NCBI GenBank assembly: GCA_934177545.1
Contig: CAKPPI010000036.1
Location: forward strand, 1-9,031
Source: an uncultured Bacilli bacterium
GTDB taxonomy: Bacteria > Bacillota_I > Bacilli_A > RF39 > UBA660
DNA length: 9,031 nt
Direction: 5' to 3'
In this document: piece after piece, positions 1-6,300 of the stretch
How positions within the stretch are numbered: the first letter of the stretch is position 1
Layout: each line of letters begins with the position of its first letter
Position numbers and translations under genes: made by a program
The notes under the pieces: model-generated
Told to the model about the DNA's origin: nothing
Database searches by the model: none
Seen by the model: the letters and a program-made list of their open reading frames with translations, nothing else

Positions 1-22
1 CAAAAAAAGAAAAAAAGTGTAA
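1..22 (+). CDS. Possible last codons of an upstream gene (3' end only)
   Basis: Reading from base 2, six codons give KKRKKV followed by TAA at 20-22. A terminator-like hairpin begins a few bases later, which is where an upstream rightward gene should end. Lysine-rich tails are common on proteins of AT-rich bacteria. The other two forward frames also stay open for a short way (stops at 40-42 and 55-57), but both run into the hairpin. Product unknown. The stretch is too short to exclude an A-rich non-coding run. Confidence 0.25.
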
Positions 23-25
23 AAC

Positions 26-79
26 AAAAAAAGGACTGTTAAGAAAATTAATTACTTAATTTCTCGACAGCCCCTTTTT
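26..79 (+). terminator. Intrinsic terminator of the gene left of the window
   Basis: An A7 run, GG and CTGT (36-39) pair with ACAG (67-70), CC and T5 (75-79). An inner, imperfect AGAAAATT/AATTTCT pairing lies within the loop. The arms are complementary apart from small bulges and a T-rich tract follows. Because the left arm starts with an A run, the element could also stop transcription coming from the right. It separates the upstream unit from rluB. Confidence 0.55.
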
Positions 80-91
80 GTTAATTTTTTC

Positions 92-120
92 TTTAAATTC
101 CTAATGATTAATGTTATTAT
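92..120 (+). promoter_or_regulatory. Predicted sigma-A-type promoter of rluB
   Basis: TTTAAA (92-97) and TATTAT (115-120) are spaced by 17 bp. They lie between the upstream terminator and the rluB ribosome binding site AAGGAG (134-139). Transcription would start near 127. The match is moderate (4 of 6 bases in the -35 box) in very AT-rich DNA. The stretch ATGTTATTATA around the -10 box recurs in the predicted promoter upstream of the polC operon. Confidence 0.45.
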
Positions 121-149
121 ATTATTGTTATTAAAGGAGTTGGTCTTTG

Positions 150-875
150 ATGGAAAGATTACAAAAAGTTATTGCTGCTAGTGGTATAACTTCAAGAAGA
201 AAAGCTGAGAAGTTAATGCTTGAAGGTAGAGTTAGTGTTGATGGGAAAGTTATTAGAGAGTTAGGTTATCAAGTAACTGGTAAAGAAAGAATTGAAGTTG
301 ATGGGGAATTATTAACTAGGGAAGAAAAAGTTTATTTCTTACTTAATAAGCCAAGAGGAGTTATTACTAGTGTTACTGATGATAAGAATAGAAAAACTGT
401 TACTGATTTAATACCAGTTAAAGAAAGAATCTATCCTGTTGGTAGACTTGATTATGATACTACTGGTGTTTTATTACTTACTAATGATGGAGAGTTTGCT
501 AATCTTTTGATGCATCCTAATAAAGAAGTGGATAAAGTATATCTTGCTAAAGTTAAAGGTATTGTTAGAGGAGATACTATTGCTAAACTTAAAAGTGGAG
601 TAGTACTTGATAATAAAAAGGTAAGATGTGCAAAAGCTAAAGTTAAAAGAATAGATTATAAGAATGGTACTTCTTTTGTAGAATTAACTATTCATGAAGG
701 TATTAATCATCAGGTTAAAAGAATGTTAAATGAAGTTGGTTTTGAGGTATTAAAACTTACTAGAGAACAAGTCTATTTCTTTACCTTAGATGGTTTAAAG
801 AGTGGAGAATATCGTCCATTAACTAAGAAAGAAGTAGCTAAAGTATATGCTTTAGAAAAGAAAATGACTAAGTAA
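150..875 (+). CDS. rluB: 23S rRNA pseudouridine synthase, RluB type (RsuA/RluB/RluE/RluF family)
   Basis: This enzyme isomerises a specific uridine in 23S rRNA (U2605 in E. coli numbering for RluB) to pseudouridine during ribosome assembly in the cytoplasm. An N-terminal S4 RNA-binding domain (about residues 1-60, opening MERLQKVIAASGITSRRKAE) is followed by the synthase core. The family signature GRLDYDTTG is at residues 98-106, with D101 the expected catalytic aspartate. NKPRGVITSV near residue 66 and EGINHQVKRM near the C-terminus match RluB-like sequences; many relatives have RNRQVRRM at the latter place. The 241-aa length is normal for the family. I chose ATG at 150 over the in-frame TTG at 147 because relatives begin MERLQK; the ribosome binding site AAGGAG (134-139) could serve either. 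The gene stands alone between two terminators. The family is certain; RluB rather than RsuA/RluF rests on overall similarity from memory. Confidence 0.93.
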   Translation: MERLQKVIAASGITSRRKAEKLMLEGRVSVDGKVIRELGYQVTGKERIEVDGELLTREEKVYFLLNKPRGVITSVTDDKNRKTVTDLIPVKERIYPVGRLDYDTTGVLLLTNDGEFANLLMHPNKEVDKVYLAKVKGIVRGDTIAKLKSGVVLDNKKVRCAKAKVKRIDYKNGTSFVELTIHEGINHQVKRMLNEVGFEVLKLTREQVYFFTLDGLKSGEYRPLTKKEVAKVYALEKKMTK

Positions 876-884
876 AATGATATG

Positions 885-921
885 AACCCCGTTTCTTGTT
901 CAAAATAGAAACGCGGTTTTT
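885..921 (+). terminator. Intrinsic terminator of rluB
   Basis: AACCCCGTTTCT (885-896) pairs with AGAAACGCGGTT (907-918), 11 of 12 positions with one C-C mismatch and a 10-base loop, followed by T residues to 921. It begins 10 bases after the rluB stop codon. Confidence 0.85.
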
Positions 922-960
922 ATATGGAAAAATGATTTAAATTGTATAGTTGTACGGTAT

Positions 961-1007
961 TATTTTTATGCAGATTCGGAGTGCCACTCCGAATCTGCAT
1001 AAAAATA
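961..1007 (+). repeat. Perfect 47-bp intergenic palindrome (23-bp arms, single central C)
   Basis: The arms 961-983 and 985-1007 are exact reverse complements around C984. The core is GCAGATTCGGAGTG and its mirror, flanked by TATTTTTAT on the left and ATAAAAATA on the right. T runs lie on the outer left and A runs on the outer right, the reverse of a bidirectional terminator, so neither strand gets a 3' U tract after the hairpin. A shorter outer pair, ATAGT (946-950) and ACTAT (1010-1014), may add to it. It belongs to no gene and lies between the rluB terminator and the small-RNA locus. It could be a mobile hairpin repeat, a cruciform or protein-binding site, or an RNA stabiliser; the sequence does not decide. 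Confidence 0.9.
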
Positions 1008-1068
1008 GGACTATGAAAGATAATAATTATATATTAATTTAATAAAATATAAATTATTATTGCTAATT

Positions 1069-1096
1069 TTGCGAAAAAATAACACTAATTTATGCT
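1069..1096 (+). promoter_or_regulatory. Candidate promoter of the small RNA at 1103-1222
   Basis: TTGCGA (1069-1074) and TATGCT (1091-1096) are spaced by 16 bp and placed so that transcription would begin near 1103, just before the first hairpin of the structured region. The DNA upstream (1015-1068) is almost pure A/T and shows nothing else. The match is moderate and the call leans on the terminator at the far end. Confidence 0.35.
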
Positions 1097-1152
1097 ATTA
1101 TTGGTATGTAAGCAAGGAAACTTGCATATAATAAAAAGAGGAGCGTTTAATT

Positions 1153-1188
1153 TTGCAAGTGAATGTCTCCTCCATTAATTGGGTTTGA
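1153..1188 (+). CDS. Possible 11-codon leader peptide MQVNVSSINWV inside the small RNA
   Basis: A TTG codon at 1153 lies 9 bases after a strong AGGAG (1139-1143) and opens a frame of 11 codons ending at TGA (1186-1188), directly against the terminator stem that starts at 1189. Hairpin 2 of the RNA would bury both this ribosome binding site and the start codon, and its 3' arm lies inside the reading frame. That is the arrangement of a translation-controlled leader or an sRNA-encoded micropeptide. The peptide has no run of regulatory codons and is too short and polar to be a membrane toxin. The frame is so short that chance is a real alternative. Confidence 0.35.
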   Translation: MQVNVSSINWV

Positions 1189-1222
1189 CACTCTATCAGT
1201 GCTGTAGAGTGCCTATTTTTTT
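1189..1222 (+). terminator. Intrinsic terminator of the small RNA
   Basis: CACTCTA (1189-1195) pairs with TAGAGTG (1205-1211), a perfect 7-bp stem with possible extra pairs in the 9-base loop. CCTA and seven T residues (1216-1222) follow. It is independent of rluB, which already ends at 921, so it argues for a separate rightward transcript in this gap. Confidence 0.8.
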
Positions 1223-1225
1223 GCT

Positions 1226-1266
1226 AATAAAAATAAGACTCTAGGATAATTACCTAGAGTCTTATT
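1226..1266 (-). terminator. Intrinsic terminator of the ferredoxin gene, overlapping its stop codon
   Basis: AATAAGACTCTAGG (1232-1245) and CCTAGAGTCTTATT (1253-1266) form a perfect 14-bp stem with a 7-base loop. On the minus strand the second arm runs into a T-rich tract (1231 down to 1226). The promoter-side arm contains the ferredoxin stop codon (1262-1264) and part of its last sense codon. It sits tail to tail with the small-RNA terminator. Confidence 0.85.
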
Positions 1267-1453
1267 CGTCTTCTTCAATAGCACCAGTTGGGCATGAGTC
1301 AATAGCATCTTTTACATCATCAACGTTTTCATCTTTAACATCACTATTAACTACTTTACTAAGTCCTTCATCATCTATTTCAAAAACATCAGGACAAATA
1401 GCTGCACAAGCTCCACAACCGATACAAGCATCACGATTAACTTTTACTTTCAT
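1262..1453 (-). CDS. Small ferredoxin, single [4Fe-4S] cluster type
   Basis: A 63-aa acidic soluble electron carrier that passes single electrons between cytoplasmic oxidoreductases. The N-terminal motif is C10-x2-C13-x2-C16-x3-C20-P and the distal C54-P55 completes one cluster. There is no second CxxCxxC, so this is the monocluster form seen in Bacillus and Thermotoga, with C10, C13, C16 and C54 the expected ligands. C20 is an extra cysteine. In some relatives the equivalent residue forms a disulfide, but no partner cysteine exists here. Start ATG at 1453; the ribosome binding site AAGGAGG (1467-1461) is 7 bases upstream. The gene is monocistronic, with its own promoter and terminator, and is divergent from the gene at 1569. 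No neighbour identifies its redox partner. Confidence 0.93.
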   Translation of the reverse strand: MKVKVNRDACIGCGACAAICPDVFEIDDEGLSKVVNSDVKDENVDDVKDAIDSCPTGAIEEDE

Positions 1454-1472
1454 AAATTTTCCTCCTTCCCCA

Positions 1473-1502
1473 ATTATATAGCATTATCTACCAATTAGTA
1501 AA
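1473..1502 (-). promoter_or_regulatory. Promoter of the ferredoxin gene
   Basis: On the minus strand a consensus -10 box TATAAT (1478-1473) lies 18 bp downstream of TTTACT (1502-1497). Transcription would start near 1466, inside or next to the ribosome binding site, giving a very short or nearly leaderless 5' end. That short distance is the main doubt; the -10 box is exact. Confidence 0.6.
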
Positions 1503-1512
1503 GTGTTTTCTC

Positions 1513-1541
1513 TTCCCAAAACTAGTTAGATGTGGTATGAT
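1513..1541 (+). promoter_or_regulatory. Candidate extended -10 promoter of the gene at 1569
   Basis: TGGTATGAT (1533-1541) is an extended -10 element (TGn next to TATGAT), with TTCCCA (1513-1518) 17 bp upstream. Transcription would start near 1548, about 20 bases before the start codon. It is divergent from the ferredoxin promoter, with the two -35 boxes only about 10 bp apart, so one DNA-bound regulator could act on both. Confidence 0.5.
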
Positions 1542-1568
1542 TATTTTAGATAAGAGTAGGTGATACAA

Positions 1569-2369
1569 GTGGGTAGTGGAACTAGTAGAGTTAATAGATA
1601 TGATAATGAAAATAAAACAGTAGGAACAAGAACTAGTAGAAATAAAAACTTATATGATGATTTTAATAACTTCGAAAAGTATACTAATTTTACTGATGTT
1701 TCAAAAATAGAAGCGGTACCATTAGACTCTTTAAGAGAAAATGCTAATAAAAGAGAAGGCTATCGTTACTTAAAAGATTATGATTTAGTAGAAAAGAAAA
1801 AAGAAAGAAAAGAACTAGATGACTTTAATTATCTATATCGTAATACTAGAGGTAATTATAATTTAAAAGAAGCGTTGGAAGAAGCTCGTGAGTCTCGGGA
1901 AAAAGATGAATTAGAAAAGAAGAGAAAACTAAGAAATGAGAAGTATAATATCTTAGAAAGTAGTGAAGAAGAACTTAATGAGTTTAAGGAAGAACAGAAA
2001 AAAAGACATAAACCTATTGAAAATGAAGAAGAATTAGAAGAGTTAATTAATACTATAACTAGTAAAGAAGTAAGAGAAGAAATAGATAAAGAAAAAGAAA
2101 CTAGCTTGTTAAGTGATTTAATGGCTACTAGTAATTTAGAAGAGGTAGTAGAACCTATTAAAGAGGAAGAAGTAAGTAAACCACTAAAAGATGAGATAGA
2201 TAAATCATTCTATACTAAGTCAATGGATTTGAGTAGTGGTGATTTCTTTGATGATGAAGATGAAAATAAAAAAGAACCAGTAATGTTTACTGTCTTAAGA
2301 GTTATTTTATCACTTATTCTAATAGTAGCAGTTGGTTTTGCTGTCTATTATATAGTTACTAATTTTTAA
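1569..2369 (+). CDS. Uncharacterised K/E-rich protein with one C-terminal membrane helix (tail-anchored)
   Basis: I do not recognise the family. The protein (266 aa) has a long hydrophilic part that is very rich in Lys, Glu, Asp and Asn, with helical, coiled-coil-like stretches (about residues 75-210). An acidic patch GDFFDDEDENKKE comes next, then a single hydrophobic helix (about 240-263, LRVILSLILIVAVGFAVYYI) ends almost at the C-terminus. There is no signal peptide, so the bulk should face the cytoplasm, anchored by its tail. A short repeat, GTSR/RTSR, lies near the N-terminus. Start choice: GTG at 1569 is preceded at the right distance by AGGTGAT (1558-1564), a seven-base match to the 16S tail. 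The in-frame GTG at 1560 would overlap that site and lack one of its own. No terminator is evident before the next gene, so read-through toward polC is possible. A scaffold or membrane-tether role is conceivable but unsupported. Confidence 0.85.
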   Translation: MGSGTSRVNRYDNENKTVGTRTSRNKNLYDDFNNFEKYTNFTDVSKIEAVPLDSLRENANKREGYRYLKDYDLVEKKKERKELDDFNYLYRNTRGNYNLKEALEEARESREKDELEKKRKLRNEKYNILESSEEELNEFKEEQKKRHKPIENEEELEELINTITSKEVREEIDKEKETSLLSDLMATSNLEEVVEPIKEEEVSKPLKDEIDKSFYTKSMDLSSGDFFDDEDENKKEPVMFTVLRVILSLILIVAVGFAVYYIVTNF

Positions 2370-2371
2370 TG

Positions 2372-2388
2372 ACTAATTTAAAATTAGT
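2372..2388 (+). repeat. 17-bp A/T-rich perfect palindrome between two genes
   Basis: ACTAATTT (2372-2379) and AAATTAGT (2381-2388) are exact reverse complements around A2380, three bases after the preceding stop codon. The same ACTAATTT also overlaps the end of that gene (2358-2365). The stem has only two G-C pairs and no T tract follows, so it is a weak terminator at best. It could be an operator just upstream of the predicted promoter at 2400-2428. In DNA this AT-rich a short palindrome may also be chance. Confidence 0.4.
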
Positions 2389-2399
2389 ATAAAATTTAG

Positions 2400-2428
2400 T
2401 TAAAAATATTAATGTTTTATGTTATTAT
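2400..2428 (+). promoter_or_regulatory. Candidate promoter of the polC operon
   Basis: TTAAAA (2400-2405) and TATTAT (2423-2428) are spaced by 17 bp. The -10 region shares ATGTTATTATA with the predicted rluB promoter. Transcription would start near 2435, about 30 bases before the first gene. Moderate match in AT-rich DNA. Confidence 0.4.
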
Positions 2429-2464
2429 AGTTAATGTTAAGAAATAGATTGGGGGGAAAATGTC

Positions 2465-3304
2465 ATGAACTTATCTTTTGATTTGAATGATTATCTTTTA
2501 ATCTGGAATTTACTTTTTCTACCATCTGTTACTAATGATGTCCAAAGATTAAAAGAGAAACTTTGGAAAAATTATCGCCATTTTTATAAAGACTTGTATA
2601 AAGAAGAAGCGAAGATTCTAAAAGACCCTAAAAACTATATACCAGATGATGATACTATCTTTGATATGGTTAAAGAAACAGAAGCTTATAAGAGAATAAG
2701 AAAAGAAACAGAGGAATATCGTCTTTTTCTAATGCACTATTATAATGAGATAAAAAAAGAATTAATTATCCACTTTAAAGAATTAGTTCGCTTTGATATT
2801 AAAATATATCATGTCTTAGTTCTTAATCCGAGATTTAACTCAGTGGAGATGAAAACGGTAAAAAGTAGAAAAGTTAATACTATCTCATGGGGAATGATGA
2901 GGGACCAAGAAGATGGGGAAATGGCTGTTATTGATATCTTGAGTCATATCTTAAAAAAAGAATTAAAAGATTATGAGTCTGATTATAAAGAAATAGTAGA
3001 AGCGATAATAGAGCTTGCTATTGATAATGAATTATCTACTAGAATAAAAGGGAAGAGTTGTTATTTAAAAGGAGATAACTCCTTAAAGTTCTTAAAGAAA
3101 CAAATATATCCATACTTTCTAATGTATCTTGGAAGTAGTAGAGATGATATGCTTAATTATATGGTTAGAGATGGTATTGTCTTTGATGTAGATAAGTATA
3201 GTCTAAAAAGAAGTCTTGCTACTTATAACTTAAAAGAATTTATTACTTTTTGCATAGAAAATCAAAAATATATTTTGAAAATAGAAGAACTAGAAATTAT
3301 TTAA
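2465..3304 (+). CDS. Uncharacterised 279-aa protein, first gene of the polC operon
   Basis: I do not recognise this family. It looks like a soluble, mostly helical, charged protein without signal peptide or clear membrane segment. The middle and C-terminal parts look the most ordered: NPRFNSVEMKTVKSRKVNTI, WGMMRDQEDGEMAVIDILSH, ELAIDNELSTRIKGKSCYLK and QIYPYFLMYLG (about residues 120-225). There is no HExxH, Walker, helix-turn-helix or cysteine-cluster motif, so no enzymatic or DNA-binding role can be assigned. The ATG at 2465 follows an unusual ribosome binding site of six G residues (2451-2456), which would pair with CCUCC through a G-U wobble. An ATG at 2460 stops after two codons. The stop codon lies 16 bases before polC, whose ribosome binding site is in that gap, so the two are surely co-transcribed. 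A link to replication is only suggested by position. Confidence 0.87.
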   Translation: MNLSFDLNDYLLIWNLLFLPSVTNDVQRLKEKLWKNYRHFYKDLYKEEAKILKDPKNYIPDDDTIFDMVKETEAYKRIRKETEEYRLFLMHYYNEIKKELIIHFKELVRFDIKIYHVLVLNPRFNSVEMKTVKSRKVNTISWGMMRDQEDGEMAVIDILSHILKKELKDYESDYKEIVEAIIELAIDNELSTRIKGKSCYLKGDNSLKFLKKQIYPYFLMYLGSSRDDMLNYMVRDGIVFDVDKYSLKRSLATYNLKEFITFCIENQKYILKIEELEII

Positions 3305-3320
3305 GTGGAGGAATAGAAGT

Positions 3321-6300
3321 ATGCAAAAAGAGATTAGTATTTTACTTGATAAAATGGGGATTGATTATACTAATTCTTCTTTTTTTGACTCTTTAAAGTT
3401 AGAAAGACTAGTAGTAGATAAAGAAAGTGGTAACTGGAACTTTTATCTTTTAAGTGATAAATTACCAGATATAGATAGTTATTTAGAACTTGAAAAAAAT
3501 AAAGATAAGATAGCATCAAATATCTATTATAATATAACTAATCTAGATAATAATATATTACTTAGTTATTATAAACCACTACTAGAGCTTGCTAAAGAAG
3601 AAGGATTAATTAGTATAACAGAACCATATCTATCTAACTTGATATTAGATAAAGATAAACTTTTATTAGTAGCAAGTAATATAATAGAAGAGAAAAGATT
3701 AGTAAGGATAAAAGATATTATAAGTCCTTATTATCAAAGATTGGGATATAAAGAAGAAATAGAGATTGTAGTAAGAGAAAATGAATCTATTAAAGAAGAA
3801 ATAGATAGGGAATTAAAAGAAATAAAAGTAGAACCAGTTAAAGAAGAGAAAAAGGAAGAGAAGAAAGAGTTTAAAAACTTTACTCCTGGACCTCGTCCTA
3901 GAAGAAGTAAAAAAAGAGATGAAGGTTGTATTTTAGGACTTGATATTAAACAGATGCCTATTAAGATAAATATGATTCAAGGGGAAGATAATAATGTTAT
4001 TGTAGAAGGTAATGTTTTTGGGGTTGATTACTTTGAGTCTAGTAAGAGTGAGTTTAGAATAATTACTTTAAAAATAACTGATTATACCGATAGTATTTTA
4101 TGTAAAGTGTTTTGTAATGAACAAGAAGAGTATGAAAGACTTTGTAAAGAACTTAAAGTAGGAAGAGATTTATTAATATCAGGTTATGTTAAAGAAGATA
4201 GTTTTGCTAAAGAATTAGTTTTAAATGCTCGTGATATTATGCCTATTACTAAACATAAAGAAGAAATTAAAGACTTAAGTGAGAGAAAAAGAGTAGAGTT
4301 ACATGCTCATACTAAGATGAGTCAGATGGATGGTGTAGTAGATGAACTAGATCTTGTTAAACAAGCGATTAAATGGGGACATAAAGGTATTGCTATAACT
4401 GACCATAATGGAGCTCAAGCTTTCCCTCATGTTTATAACTTTGTAAGAGATTATAATAAAGGAAAAGAAGAAGATGAAAAGTTTAAAGCTATCTATGGAA
4501 CAGAATTAGTAATGGTAGATGATAGTGTAGATATTGTTGTACGTCCTAATAATGATGTATTACTAGATGATACTTATGTTGTCTTTGACTTTGAAACAAC
4601 CGGATTTAATGCTGGTGGTGCTGACTCTATCATTGAAATTGGTGCGGTTAAGATGAAAGATGGGGTTATCATTGAAAAGTATGATGAGTTAATTAATCCA
4701 GGACGTCCTCTTCCTCAAAAAATAGTTGATGTTACTAATATTACGGATATGATGCTAGAAGGTAAAAGATGCGAAGAAGAGGCTGTTAAAGACTTTATTA
4801 ACTGGTTTGGTGATTTACCAATGGTTGCTCATAATGCTAAGTTTGATGTATCTTTCTTAGAGATGGCTTATGAGAAATATAATCTTGGAGAGTTTAAAAA
4901 TCCTGTTATTGATACCTTAGAACTATCACGTACTCTTGATAATAATTATGCAAGACATAGTTTATCTGCCCTTGTTAAAAGATATAATGTACCTTGGGAT
5001 GAAGAGGCACATCACAGAGGAGATTACGATGCTGAAGGAACTGCTTTAGTCTTTTACAAAATGTTAGAGAAGTTAAATAACCGTAATATTGAGACAATGG
5101 AACAGCTTGCTAATATGGTTGATCAAAGTGAAATGTATAAGTATGGTACCCTAAATCATATTAATATTTTAACACTTACTAAGAAAGGACTTAAAAATCT
5201 ATTTAAGATAATTTCTTATGCTAATACAACCTATTTATATAAGACACCAAGAGTACCAAGAAGTATTGTTGAAAAGTATCGTGAAGATTTATTAATTGGT
5301 AGTGGTTGTTATGAATCTGAAGTCTTTCGGCAAGCGAAAAGTAAAAGTGAAGAAGAATTATCTAATATTATAAGATTCTATGACTATGTTGAAGTACAAC
5401 CACCAGAGTGTTATAGACATTTAATTGATACTAATGACTTTGGTACGGAAGTTGAATTAATCGCTCACTTAGAAAAGATTATTAGAACTACTATTGAGGC
5501 AGGTAAACTAATAGTAGCAACCGGGGATGTTCATCACTTAACAAGAGAAGATAAAATATATAGAGAAATAATTGTTAATCAAAAAGTACCAGGTGGAGGA
5601 CGTCATCCTTTAGCAAGAGGAGGAATAAAAGAAATACCATCTAATCATTTTAGAACTACTGATGAGATGCTTAATGATTTCTCTTTCCTAGATGAAGAGA
5701 CTAGAAACTTAATAGTAATTGATAATCCTAATAAAATACTATCAATGGTAAGTGAAATAGAAGTTATTATTGAAACAGGAGGTATACCTTTCTCGCCTAA
5801 GATTGATAAGAGTGTAGAGACAGTTACTGACTTAGTCTTTACAAGAGCATCAGATTGGTATGGAGACCCATTACCTTATAATATTGAAGAACGTATTAGT
5901 AAAGAACTTTATGGAGATGGTATCTTTGAAGCAATAACTGATGAGATAGAACGAGATAATGTTAAGGAAGAAGATAAGACTAGGGAAACATTTAAAAGAT
6001 TACATGATACCTTATTAAAAGGATTTGATAGTGTTAAAGAAAAGATTAGAGAAAACTTGAAAATTAAGAATCCTGAAATGAGTAGTGAGGAGATAGAAAA
6101 AACACTACCTAAGAAATTAGGAGGAGTTATCGGTGGAGGATTCGATGTTATCTACTTAATCGCTCAAAAACTAGTTAAACACTCTAATGATGATGGTTAT
6201 ATTGTTGGATCTCGTGGTTCTGTTGGGTCAAGTTTCGTAGCAACTATGATGGGAATTACTGAAGTTAATGCTCTTCCTGCTCATTACTTATGTCGTAATA

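Larger units (their letters stand above)
1103..1222 (+). ncRNA. Probable small structured RNA or terminated leader, about 120 nt, family not recognised
   Basis: Three stem-loops lie in a row. Hairpin 1 is GCAAG (1112-1116) with CTTGC (1121-1125) closed by a GAAA tetraloop; weaker pairs extend it outward. Hairpin 2 is GAGGAG (1138-1143) with CTCCTC (1167-1172), extended by CGTTT (1144-1148) with GAATG (1161-1165). Hairpin 3 is an intrinsic terminator ending at 1222. The loop of hairpin 2 contains TGCAAGT (1154-1160), exactly complementary to ACTTGCA (1120-1126), the loop end and 3' arm of hairpin 1. So a pseudoknot or a switch between two folds is possible. No same-strand gene follows; the next gene is convergent. 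I compared it from memory with T-box, preQ1, purine, TPP, 6S and SRP RNAs and found no match. The 5' end is estimated from the promoter guess. Confidence 0.5.

Noticed and set aside
3..57. Alternative upstream reading frames ending at 40-42 or 55-57
   Set aside because: Both would run into the terminator hairpin. The frame stopping at 20-22 fits better, though none is strong.
147..149. TTG at 147 as the rluB start
   Set aside because: It is adjacent to an ATG in frame, and relatives begin MERLQK, matching the ATG at 150.
1560..1568. GTG at 1560 as the start of the tail-anchored protein
   Set aside because: It overlaps the AGGTGAT that fits as the ribosome binding site for GTG at 1569, and has no site of its own at proper spacing.
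2460..2468. ATG TCA TGA mini-frame overlapping the 2465 start
   Set aside because: A two-codon frame with no sign of a regulatory role. It most likely arises by chance from the spacing bases.
2465..3304. Zinc metalloprotease reading of the unknown 279-aa protein
   Set aside because: The helix around ELAIDNELSTR recalled a protease helix, but there is no HExxH or other metal-binding signature.
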